A DNA stretch of 64,000 nt from Cliona cf. orientalis. Its lineage: Eukaryota > Porifera > Demospongiae > Clionaida > Clionaidae. Positions 59,201-64,000 of the stretch are shown piece by piece. The stretch covers positions 3,782,001 to 3,846,000 of the forward strand of contig OZ005707.1 in the NCBI GenBank assembly GCA_963930775.1, written 5' to 3'. Position numbers and translations under genes: made by a program. Numbering within the stretch: position 1 is the first letter of the stretch; each line of letters begins with the position of its first letter. A model generated the notes under the pieces. The model was not told the origin of the DNA. It made no database searches and worked only from the letters and a program-made list of their open reading frames with translations.

Positions 59201-60484
59201 TTGACCTAGCCCACTCAGAGGAGGGGCTCAAGCTAGTGTGATCGCTGTGTGCATGCATGATCTCGCTCATGAGTTGATCCAGGGAATTGACATGACGTCC
59301 ATTGCATTACCAGCAGCGGCAGCAGTTCCCCTGGGCTGGGCACAACCTCCCAAGTATCTCAGTGCATCAGCACCGATTCACAGCGATAGTCAGTTAACCA
59401 GGCTTTACAGTATACATACAGAATGATTACCTACTGCGCATGTGCCCACGAGGGTTAATAACATTCCCTGAAGTGGAAGCTACATGTACTTTTGAAGTGT
59501 AAGACAAATCCTGAGTTCCTTAAAATTAGTGCATGAGCTTCCATATGGCATATTTTTTGACAGAAATAGTCTAGTTCAGGCTAATTTGATCGAACCATCA
59601 ATCAGAAACAGTTGAAACCATTTAGAGTTAACTCTGTAGGAGTGAGCAAATTGAAGTACTCCATTACAGTACTTGTATTTGTGTGCCATAGCTGTTCGTG
59701 TATGCAGCATCCCTGAAGCTCTGCAATGTGAGAAGTGGTTATAACTATCCAATACTGCAATAGTATAATATGCCATGTTTGCTGAAATCAGTAGTTCAAG
59801 TTTGATGTTCATAGCACATTGCAGTGAGTTGATCCCCATGTTATCAAGATGCATGCAAGTTTTAATGGACACCTTTTTTTAAATGTCTACATAAGGATCA
59901 GAGGAGGTCGGACATGATCACGTGATCAGGAATTGAATTAACTTCGCCCATACAATGTATTTATGTTTTTACGCAGAGTATGGTGGACGAAACTTTATGC
60001 TCACTCCAAACGGTAGGGATTTAGCTAACAATTGTCTAGTACAGATTTTAGAAAGGGTTTATCTATGTGCCTTACAATTCCAATAGGCTGGATCGGTGTC
60101 AGTCCTGTGTTTTTACACAAAAACTTTCATCATTACTAGCAGTGCAGCAGGGCTCGGGCACTAAATCAACTGGAAATCACCTCTTCAACATTGATACCGA
60201 GCAATGATCGAGCCAGTCTTACAATTGGTGATCAAGCTTCAGTGACTTGCTATTTGTATTGCATCACTATGGCTGACAAAGTAATTTTGGCCTCACATGT
60301 GATCATGTCCTACCTCCTCTGCATATTATAAGGATAAACTAAACAGGACACGAACCTTGCTCTGTAATCTTGAACCTCTTCTTTGAAGTTGAAGCAACAG
60401 CTTGGAGCATCTCATGTGGGCTTACATGGGCCTTGAAATTACGAGGATTCCATAGCTTACGAAATAATTCTCCAAGTCGCTGAA
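32202..60484 (-). CDS. USP39: USP39 / Sad1 homologue, C-terminal eleven exons (5' part not found)
   Basis: USP39 is a ubiquitin-protease-like protein without protease activity, needed for assembly and function of the U4/U6.U5 tri-snRNP in the nucleus. Exons in transcript order: 60484-60356, 49510-49433, 49379-49312, 36268-36158, 36059-35982, 35930-35850, 35794-35733, 35676-35570, 35364-35330, 32364-32278, 32225-32202. Every phase joins, giving 285 residues that align end to end with the C-terminal half of human USP39 ([87 protein letters not shown]). At the USP His-box position the residue is Thr in KGTYRVHI, in keeping with an inactive enzyme. The first exon here begins inside a codon; the zinc-finger/N-terminal exons were not recognised up to 64000. 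Confidence 0.93.
32278..32364 (-). CDS. USP39: USP39 coding exon ([11 protein letters not shown])
   Basis: Acceptor attag, donor gtatag. Encodes [20 protein letters not shown] and ITLAEAYIQ, the C-terminal end of the USP fold. Confidence 0.94.
32475..33305. mobile_element. Inverted-repeat element with ~90-bp arms
   Basis: The arm gttaattatggcaatcc ... catatggaagggtgcaaaag (32480-32565) is complemented at 33200-33300. The interior holds the tandem duplication at 32587-32722 and a related single unit near 33150. The open frame 32824-33216 has no recognised domain. Confidence 0.55.
32587..32722. repeat. Tandem duplication of a ~68-bp unit
   Basis: Two adjacent copies of a unit beginning ctgtacttttgactttgtac and ending gctgcatgcataat; they are essentially identical, which implies a recent duplication. 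Confidence 0.8.
33326..34413. mobile_element. Family C element, copy 2, TA TSD
   Basis: Ends CAGTGCTACTGAGCAAGAGA and its exact complement; TA at 33324-33325 and 34414-34415. It contains, on the - strand at 33763-33981, an open frame starting [20 protein letters not shown] that corresponds to a near-identical start in copy 1. No transposase was seen, so it is non-autonomous. Confidence 0.78.
34497..34704. mobile_element. TA-type MITE with CCGCATAGCCGG ends
   Basis: Left ccgcatagccggaaattttg; right complement starts with ctgtatagccggaaatattg. The arms carry caaattaaaatccgtcaa-type motifs. A relative of the Ulp1-transposon end family by its first bases. Boundaries are approximate. Confidence 0.5.
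35330..35364 (-). CDS. USP39: USP39 coding micro-exon (YRVHIRHK)
   Basis: A 35-nt exon between acceptor attgcag and donor gtgagt, encoding [11 protein letters not shown] in the phase demanded by both neighbours. It spans the region that is the His-box in active ubiquitin proteases. Confidence 0.9.
35383..35540. mobile_element. Small MITE in a short USP39 intron
   Basis: Starts CCGTATAGCGGGAAATTTTC after a TA. Arms contain ccaattttcgtgg and the complement cacgaaaattgg; it ends near cctactatgcata. It fills most of the 205-nt intron between the exons at 35330-35364 and 35570-35676. Confidence 0.65.
35570..35676 (-). CDS. USP39: USP39 coding exon ([11 protein letters not shown])
   Basis: Acceptor ctgcag, donor gtaaat. 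Encodes [20 protein letters not shown] and [15 protein letters not shown]. Confidence 0.95.
35733..35794 (-). CDS. USP39: USP39 coding exon ([14 protein letters not shown])
   Basis: Acceptor ttgcag, donor gtatgt. Encodes [20 protein letters not shown], almost identical to human USP39. Confidence 0.96.
35850..35930 (-). CDS. USP39: USP39 coding exon ([11 protein letters not shown])
   Basis: Acceptor ttgtag, donor gtacag; 27 codons starting [20 protein letters not shown]. Phase 0 at both ends. Confidence 0.95.
35982..36059 (-). CDS. USP39: USP39 coding exon with probable GC donor
   Basis: 26 codons, [20 protein letters not shown] then NGATEK. The exon must end after the Lys codon to join EYKTY. 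At that place the intron begins GCAATT rather than GT, and no usable GT lies within ten bases. The 51-nt intron ends in a normal AG. Confidence 0.9.
36158..36268 (-). CDS. USP39: USP39 coding exon ([12 protein letters not shown])
   Basis: Acceptor gtcag, donor gtgact; 37 codons including [20 protein letters not shown]. Confidence 0.95.
36457..38030. mobile_element. Family C element, copy 3, interrupted and truncated
   Basis: Left end CAGTGCTACACAGCAAGAGA after TA. The interior matches copies 1 and 2 (cccagttaggtcaatggatg at 36530; ccggaagcaaacatttccgc at 37492; gttgaacg... and tattacgaagcgg near 37965). It is split by 36560-37205, and the right end is missing where Ty3-like sequence begins near 38040. 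Confidence 0.6.
36560..37205. mobile_element. Family C-related element nested in copy 3
   Basis: Starts CAGTGCTACAGAGCAAAAT and ends with the complement of CAGTGCTACAGAGCAAGAGA; TA on each side (36558-36559, 37206-37207). Copy 2 shows the unoccupied site (ggactatctacatc near 33440). The interior differs from copies 1 and 2, so it is a sub-family. Confidence 0.7.
38040..40264 (+). pseudogene. Ty3/gypsy-type pol remnant (RT end, RNase H, integrase)
   Basis: The catalytic half of the reverse transcriptase is missing. The frame starts around the palm box, which reads QMEDILVFG instead of the usual two adjacent Asp. It continues through the thumb ([20 protein letters not shown]), RNase H ([20 protein letters not shown]) and its end ([17 protein letters not shown]). 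After a frameshift near 39330 the integrase core follows, with Asp in GTDLLKLQK and RSDNGPQY; a further frameshift lies before the expected Glu. TAG codons interrupt RNase H at 38750 and about 38849. The tail is a degraded, C-rich stretch (40227-40243) ending at a polypurine-like tract. No 5' LTR, gag or protease was seen. The element is dead. Confidence 0.85.
40252..40560 (+). repeat. Probable polypurine tract and start of 3' LTR
   Basis: ctaaaaagggaga is followed by TGTGGTGTATAATTATGTAA, the usual layout at the 3' end of a Ty3-type element. No matching 5' LTR is in the window, so the LTR's right end cannot be fixed. Confidence 0.45.
40600..42050. other. Intergenic/intronic stretch without a recognised gene
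   Basis: USP39 intron. A short direct similarity (ttgccccgaattcaaagttcc at about 41060 and ttgccccaaattcaaagatgg at about 41390) suggests a local duplication. About 41700-41830 is a decayed relative of the 24190-24596 MITE (agccgc/ccgccc motifs). The open frame 40923-41120 shows no recognisable domain. Confidence 0.4.
42050..43260. repeat. Composite repeat family B, copy 3
   Basis: Inverted relative to copies 1 and 2 in its first part (gactctataagtagggatgg through ttgccatggtgaagtcatgt, 42060-42510). A nearly perfect hairpin follows at 42625-42895 (agggatggcagggtca ... cacatccactatacatcccc, spacer, complement). Then comes a segment like 9265-9470 (agccatgcccct, tagcactagtgctg). Confidence 0.62.
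43270..44370. other. Unassigned stretch with a MITE end fragment
   Basis: At 43860-43975 the sequence tttgtgggtggaaaatttcg ... ccccacaaaaattaccc is the inner right end of the 19048-21732 transposon family, without its other end. Overlapping frames on the - strand at 43361-43618 are low-complexity and not supported as a gene. Confidence 0.4.
44374..45065 (+). pseudogene. Retroelement Gag fragment with two zinc knuckles
   Basis: Broken across at least three frames: [58 protein letters not shown]-like sequence near 44680, [20 protein letters not shown], then zinc knuckles near 44950-44995 ([10 protein letters not shown] preceded by a damaged Cys pair) and 45010-45055 ([14 protein letters not shown]). 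This type of Gag is found in Ty3-like elements of marine invertebrates. It is not contiguous with the pol remnant at 38-40 kb. It stops near 45065, where a THAP gene on the other strand begins. Confidence 0.72.
45003..45497 (-). CDS. THAP-domain protein fragment
   Basis: 164 codons. The N-terminal 63 residues form a C2CH THAP finger: Cys5, Cys10, Cys59, His62, with Pro31, Trp41 and Phe63 at the expected places ([17 protein letters not shown] at the start, CRAHF at the end). A Ser/Pro-rich linker follows. The last ~20 codons run into the oppositely oriented Gag fragment and are probably not native. THAP fingers bind DNA and are common in transposases and host factors; no catalytic region follows, so this looks like the 5' exon or relic of a transposon gene. 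Confidence 0.7.
   Translation of the reverse strand: MVHKCIVPGCPNQSNRKTDAKGKKLKFHRQPFKNQKLLHVWVELMGRTLTEVTVSSCICRAHFLKRGLRKFGSKVSNVFPWFIPRSSPSASLSTSSTASPKSSPILTHSQQPLQSTSIQPEIHIPCAACIVFHDHSYSKHVHTHSLLPSYKPEQCVRVSCKNGI
45500..47530. other. Long stretch without a recognised gene
   Basis: USP39 intron. Short open frames (45843-46040, 46084-46287, 46560-46793) show no domain. No strong inverted repeat was noticed. The region may hold old repeats whose other copies are outside the window. Confidence 0.4.
47540..48045. repeat. Inverted-repeat element family D, copy 2
   Basis: The interior from about 47700 to 48000 is the inverse of 13960-14300 (cactactgcc, gatcaaggctc, ttgccaatcaactctgatc, agctacaattggaatagtc). 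The right end aacggaacaaaaacgtcac matches the family end. The left end is eroded. Confidence 0.5.
48864..49220. mobile_element. Non-autonomous hAT-like element, 5-bp TSD AGAGG
   Basis: Starts CATAGGTGTAGGAACC and ends with the complement of CATAGGCGTAGGAAG. Exact AGAGG at 48859-48863 and 49221-49225. Near the left end a G homopolymer (48881-48893) is followed by a C homopolymer (48910-48922), able to pair. It lies 91 nt downstream of the USP39 exon 49312-49379. Confidence 0.72.
49312..49379 (-). CDS. USP39: USP39 coding exon ([15 protein letters not shown])
   Basis: Acceptor ttgcag, donor gtgagt. Encodes [20 protein letters not shown] and LQ. Confidence 0.94.
49433..49510 (-). CDS. USP39: USP39 coding exon ([17 protein letters not shown])
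   Basis: Acceptor tatcag, donor gtatgt. Encodes [20 protein letters not shown] and RKKCS; separated from the next exon by a 53-nt intron. Confidence 0.94.
49872..50465. mobile_element. Inverted-repeat element, ~35-bp arms
   Basis: Arms: ttaatcgaatacaacgcatg followed by atccaatttaacg (49877-49910), and the complement at 50428-50462. The interior includes taccctcgcgaaagaaggcc and a segment with cctttaccagaaaaacgc; diverged versions of both occur at 50650-50910 outside the arms. No recognised gene. Confidence 0.6.
50972..51230. mobile_element. Small MITE with agccccatttaca ends
   Basis: Left agccccatttacaagta, right complement agccccacttacacgta. The interior is full of ggtttacaa/ggattaa-type short inverted motifs. 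No coding sequence. Confidence 0.5.
51385..51900. mobile_element. TA-type MITE family with AAGCGCAT motifs, third copy
   Basis: Starts CCGTAAACGCACATGCTTAT after TA. The right end near 51860-51896 carries aagcgcatgcgctttttt and a degenerate ctgtagaggtt. An 81-codon frame (51529-51774) is open but has no known domain and no counterpart in the other two copies. Confidence 0.5.
52078..53575 (+). pseudogene. DIRS Gag-like region
   Basis: Starts near ATGGCCTCTTCTCAACCTGG. Recognisable stretches: [40 protein letters not shown] and NNIFSWM (53022-53241), then in another frame [20 protein letters not shown] and [18 protein letters not shown] (53265-53465). These follow the order seen in DIRS first open frames. 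A stop and frameshift at 53241 and others make it non-functional. A C homopolymer (53551-53568) lies at its end. Confidence 0.65.
54070..54585 (+). pseudogene. DIRS reverse transcriptase tail and RNase H, first part
   Basis: [20 protein letters not shown] and [16 protein letters not shown] (from 54232) are the typical link between RT and RNase H in DIRS elements; [12 protein letters not shown] and [19 protein letters not shown] belong to RNase H. The frame is cut at 54585 by the hAT insertion. Upstream, the RT core is missing. Confidence 0.75.
54736..56693 (+). pseudogene. hAT transposase with TTF-type zinc finger
   Basis: Read on the + strand over several frames. The N-terminal part has [28 protein letters not shown] and a [12 protein letters not shown] zinc-finger end. 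The middle part has [28 protein letters not shown] and [12 protein letters not shown]. The C-terminal part (55959-56693) ends with the hAT dimerisation motif [19 protein letters not shown]. Breaks: a frame change near 55190, TAG at 55410-55412, TGA near 55844 and further losses to 55960. The final stop (56691-56693) lies inside the end of the MITE at 56688. It resembles ZMYM6/ZNF862-like hAT-derived proteins. Inactive. Confidence 0.85.
56688..56894. mobile_element. TA-flanked MITE nested in the hAT element
   Basis: Starts CCGTAGGACGGGTTTTAATT and ends with the complement of CCGTAGGTCAGGTTTTAATT; TA at 56686-56687 and 56895-56896. The arms contain further gcaattaata inverted motifs. After the element the hAT frame resumes (ACT GTT GAG GGC), so it interrupted the transposase coding sequence. 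Confidence 0.8.
57718..58945 (+). pseudogene. DIRS RNase H end and tyrosine recombinase
   Basis: 57723-58043: [20 protein letters not shown] and [20 protein letters not shown], the end of RNase H. 58115-58945: tyrosine recombinase with [47 protein letters not shown] (Lys kept), and the final Tyr in YVRTP after [11 protein letters not shown]. The first catalytic Arg position reads Gln in GFFQ, and the His-x-x-Arg box is damaged in [12 protein letters not shown]. Frame changes occur near 58450 and 58640. Inactive. Confidence 0.8.
58946..60355. other. USP39 intron stretch without a recognised gene
   Basis: 58946-59240 is probably the 3' end of the DIRS element (ctcaccccaacccgttcctt and neighbours). 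Beyond that no domain, hairpin or repeat was noticed up to the USP39 exon at 60356. Confidence 0.4.
60356..60484 (-). CDS. USP39: USP39 coding exon ([19 protein letters not shown])
   Basis: First recognised exon in transcript order. Acceptor atacag, donor gttcgt. Encodes [20 protein letters not shown] then [20 protein letters not shown], matching human USP39 directly after its central USP boxes. It begins with the last two bases of a codon, so an upstream exon must exist. Confidence 0.95.
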
Positions 60485-60927
60485 CTGTATACATGTACAT
60501 GTATGTCAACAAGCACATGCTAAGTATTATATCATCATGGAGTATGGGGTACGCCATAGAAGTTGTATAGAGCTAGTATGTCATAAATACATGTCACGAA
60601 TGCATGGCAAATAATCACATGCCCAGATCCCACAACACCAGCCTTGGTACTCCATCCTCGAGGTCGAGGGTGGGACCGTCGTGGGGGCTAAGAGAAAGTC
60701 GATCACTGCTGGTAACTCAAGCTAGACTATATTAGAGGTGATGAAATCCATCAGTGCAGGGCGAGCCCTTGCAAAAGTCATAAGATTTTTTTGACTACAG
60801 CAGTATGTCAGTCACTCGCATGAGTAGCTATAGTGGCCTTTAATAGTCACACAATAGGCCTGTCTGAGAAGCTACCACAAGAATAAAGGTCATATAGACT
60901 GCTAGTACGTAGTCCAATGATGCTGAT

Positions 60928-61488
60928 TAGCCTCGTCCCCAGGCGCCCCGATCTTTTCAACTGCACGCGAGAAAAGAGGGGGAGCCTGGTAAAACTTATC
61001 ACGTGCGTGACGTCAGGTGGAACCAACTTCCATATATGGCACAACAGCGAGTTGGCCAAGATCAAGCCAAGAGTTCGAGTTCTTCAATCAGTACGTTACA
61101 ATCGGCTATGAATCAGCAAGAGGAGACGTTTCAGCATCTTCGTTATGTGTCAAAAACTGCGATTTGCATGGTAACTCAATCGTGTCCACGCTCAGGTGGA
61201 ACCGACTTGGACGTTGGCACGATCGAGTTTACCATGCAAATCGCGGCTTTTGACACCCAGCGAAGGGACTGAAGGGCCCTGGCTTGCTGATTCATAGCTG
61301 ATTGTAACGTTCAGATCGAAAAGCTCGAACTTCGGTGAGAAATTCTGTGCCTCAAGCCGGCCAACTTGCTGTTGTGCCATATATGGAAGTTGGTTCCACC
61401 TGACATCACGCACGTGATAAGTTTTACCAGGCTCCCCCTCTTTTCTCGCGTGCAGTTGAAAAGATCGGGGCGCCTGGGGACGAGGCTA
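60928..61488. mobile_element. MULE-like fold-back MITE, 9-bp TSD GATGCTGAT
   Basis: Arms of about 125 bp are nearly perfect complements, starting TAGCCTCGTCCCCAGGCGCC. The exact 9-bp duplication GATGCTGAT is at 60919-60927 and 61489-61497. The centre has a second inverted pair (aatcgcggcttttgac / gtcaaaaactgcgatt). The terminal motif is shared with 62338-62810 and with the right end of the element at 4740. No coding sequence. Confidence 0.85.
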
Positions 61489-61969
61489 GATGCTGATTAC
61501 GTACACTTTTAATATTGGTGAATTCTCTGAGGTGGTACAGATGGGAGGGGATGGGTTACCAATGGTTAGCAGGGTTGGTCTATAGGGTTTGTCTATGAAA
61601 TGTGTAAAATAATGATCACCAACAGCAACCACAGCGGAGGTCTAGTTAATAGGGCTCTTGTGTGTGGAACAGAATGTAGTGGGTTCAAATCTACACTTTG
61701 ACTTTTTTCCTCCTCTTGAACTTTAAGTTCTAGTAGGATATCTGTACATAATGAGATCCATAGGGATCAACCGTTACTTTGTCAAGCATGATGATGACTA
61801 CAGGCTTGTCCCCTGGCACTGTACTTGTGTGCGTACATGATTGTGTCATAACCACGCACCAATAATCTAATTAGAATCCCTGCACATACAGTGTAACGAT
61901 TTAGGATCTATATTAATTTGGATCCGAGCCTTGCCAGTGTAGTTCATGCAGTACATTTCTTACTAATTT

Positions 61970-62958
61970 CCCTATACGAAATCTTGTGTATGTAACATGC
62001 ATGTTACATGCATATTTTCAGGTGATGACATGCACATGCATGTAACATGCATAAAACAATTAAGGATTAAAATATGCAATTGAGAAGTTAAAAATCGCTT
62101 TCCTCATCTGTGTACATGTACATGTACGCATATAGATCTAGGTGGGATGGGATTAGCATACGTTTAAACGTCGGGAGATTCAGAATGAATACCTATATGA
62201 TATACTTAGCACATACACTTTTTTAACATGCATCAAACATGTCATGTCACTTACATGAAACATGCATGTCACTTGCCTGTTATATGCCTGTTACTCCTGC
62301 TACATGCACTGTACCCTTATTTTGACATGCATACAACTAGCCGCGTCCCTAGGCCTTCTGAGGGGGGAGGGGGGAGGAAGACCTGGTATCCACTGCATGC
62401 GCATGCGCTATATTTTCCATATAATTTGCCGTAAAAGTGTCCGTACACTAATTCCTACCACGTGCCAACACGTGAAACGGTCCATGTGTCTAAAGAATAC
62501 GGAATGACCTCCTGACCTTGTACTAGTGATCATGCTAAACGCGTGCCCTTGCTGTTCAGAGGCCTTTGTTGATCGACAGACAATGTCGCTCGGGCCACCT
62601 TGAAATCTCGCTCAAACTTCGAACTGTCTAAGCCTGCCATTACTAGGTACGTTGAGCACGATGAATTAAGGTCAAAGGGCACGTATACTAGGCAGTATCC
62701 GTACATAATCGGATTATTCAGAATCTGAATAATAACAGCGCATGCGCATGCAGTAGAGATACCAGGCCTTCCTTCCCTCTCCCACCTCAGAAGGCCTGGG
62801 GACGAGGCTAGCATACAACATGCATTTTGCCCCTAGTGTAACATGCATGTTGTCGTGACACGCACTACACATGAATGTAACATTCATGCTACAGGCATGT
62901 TTGGATGCATGTAAGTGCTAGTAACATGCATGTTACATGCATAAGATTTCGTATAGGG
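61970..62958. mobile_element. Inverted-repeat element rich in ACATGCAT motifs
   Basis: Ends CCCTATACGAAATCTTGTGT and the complement of CCCTATACGAAATCTTATGC, each followed inward by gtaacatgcatgttacatgc-type repeats. More than a dozen catgca/acatgc motifs lie inside. It is interrupted by the MULE-like MITE at 62338-62810. No protein recognised; target duplication not certain (TT possible). Confidence 0.72.
62338..62810. mobile_element. MULE-like MITE, 9-bp TSD GCATACAAC
   Basis: Starts TAGCCGCGTCCCTAGGCC and ends with the complement of TAGCCTCGTCCCCAGGCC. Exact GCATACAAC at 62329-62337 and 62811-62819. Arms about 65 bp, each with a gcatgcgcatgc palindrome at the inner end. Confidence 0.85.
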
Positions 62959-64000
62959 TTCATGCCTTTGCCTGCGAGTTGTGAGTATATGCAATCATTG
63001 CCTGTGCGTGGTTAAAAATTGAACACTATCGTACTTGCTCTAATTATTCGAACATTCTAATAGTCCGAATGGCAAGTATAGCATGGCAGGAGGTCGAGAC
63101 AACTCTTTCACGTTCATTGAATAGTGTGGCTACCACATATTGGATAGCATCTAAGAGTGGAAAGGTAGCACAGATGCAGGACAGATGCTCGCTAGCTCAT
63201 AGACATTGGCTGTGTTTTAACTCAATATAGCTCACCAAAAGATGCAGCTTGCATCCATTCGAGAACACTGCTAGAAAGCAAGAAAAGGTAAGGCATTAGT
63301 AAAAGTGTCTACAGTAAAACTGAAGGCTAGGCCTATAGTCCGGGTGCAAGGACTACGTTATGATCTAATTTTAGTAGCTAGCTACCTATACAACTCTGTA
63401 GCTACATACACTATTATAGTAGTCAGAGTAGCCTCAGTGGCAAAATTCCTGACTTACATGTATGCACCTGGCAATATTACGCCCCATTACTCCCTGTACG
63501 GGGAAGACAGGGGATTGTCTGGGGAATTGACTTTTTGATCTCGCCCAAGGCAAGGGGTGGGGCTTTTGATTTTCATAAATCTCTGGTATAAATCAGAAAA
63601 TAGCCTAAATACACAAAAAGAAAACAATTTAGCTGTCTTTATATTAGCATTTTGACTCGAAAATAATGCCCCCGTAGGGGGACATTTGTTTTTTGAAAGT
63701 TAAATCCCCTGTTAGCCTTACTTTGGCCCGTACAGGGGGTAGTGGGGCATAATATTGACAGGTGCATTACTGGGGCTGAATCATGCATGGTACGCAACTG
63801 TACTCCTCATCCCTTGGTCATTATAGTGACAATACTATTATAGACTGAATCAGTTGAGAAGATACCTGCTTGTACTGTCTGTACTATGGATCGAAGATAG
63901 TAGAGGGGGCATCCCAATCCTCCCACTCTACTCAAGTCTCTATTTTGAGCGAAGGCTCGCCCCCTCGATGATTTACATCACCCTAGTATTATTCATTATT
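62959..64000. other. Right margin without a recognised gene
   Basis: Expected to be intronic or 5' sequence of USP39 if that gene continues to the right. A spliceable-looking - strand segment (about 63240-63280, between an ag and a gtgagc) does not match any part of USP39. The open frame 63305-63538 has no domain. Confidence 0.3.

Larger units (their letters stand above)
52060..59240 (+). mobile_element. DIRS-type retroelement (decayed), interrupted by hAT
   Basis: Order on the + strand: Gag-like region (about 52078-53570), a gap in which reverse transcriptase would be expected but only its last part survives (about 54070-54300), RNase H (54310-54585, continuing at 57723), and a tyrosine recombinase (58115-58945). 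No LTRs are seen; DIRS elements use a tyrosine recombinase rather than a DDE integrase. Frames are broken repeatedly. The outer ends were not defined by repeats, so limits are approximate. Confidence 0.75.

Noticed and set aside
63240-63280. Possible USP39 upstream exon on the - strand between an ag and gtgagc
   Set aside because: None of its three frames matches the expected USP39 sequence.

Overview
The window is eukaryotic nuclear DNA from an invertebrate animal. Two conserved single-copy genes are split by GT-AG introns (one is probably GC-AG), and the introns are packed with nested, mostly decayed transposons. The mix of elements (DIRS, Ty3-like pol, hAT with 5-bp target duplications, pogo/Tigger-like DDE, SWIM-YqaJ-PHD and THAP genes, a Ulp1-type protease inside a DNA transposon, very many inverted-repeat elements) and a rather divergent PCNA suit an early-branching metazoan such as a sponge or cnidarian. 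That placement is inference; no diagnostic clade marker was seen. There is no operon, CRISPR array, recognisable rRNA or tRNA.

Host genes. PCNA (DNA sliding clamp) is complete on the + strand in six coding exons between 6575 and 32082 (266 residues). USP39/Sad1 (inactive ubiquitin-protease homologue of the spliceosomal tri-snRNP) lies on the - strand. Its last eleven coding exons run from 60484 down to 32202 and all phases join; exons for the N-terminal half were not found and probably lie beyond 64000. The two genes are tail to tail with 119 nt between their stop codons, so their 3' UTRs probably overlap.

Region by region: 1-3.8 kb holds a broken SWIM-YqaJ-PHD gene and repeat family A. 3.9-6.1 kb is an inverted-repeat element containing an hAT-like MITE and three MULE-like MITEs inserted into one another. 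6.4-32.1 kb is PCNA with repeat-filled introns; intron 4 contains a 2.7 kb TA-flanked transposon (19048-21732) that carries a Ulp1-protease gene on one strand and a pogo-like DDE transposase on the other. 32.2-60.5 kb is USP39: its introns hold families C and B, a Ty3-like pol remnant (38-40.3 kb), a Gag zinc-knuckle fragment abutting a THAP gene (44.4-45.5 kb), and a DIRS retroelement (52-59 kb) interrupted by an hAT element that is itself interrupted by a small MITE whose end supplies the stop codon of the transposase. 60.9-63 kb holds two MULE-like MITEs with exact 9-bp duplications, one nested in an element rich in ATGCAT motifs.

Nearly all long reading frames outside PCNA and USP39 belong to mobile elements and are broken by stops or frameshifts. 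Boundaries of inverted-repeat elements were read by eye. Those with exact target duplications are firm to the base; the others are approximate.
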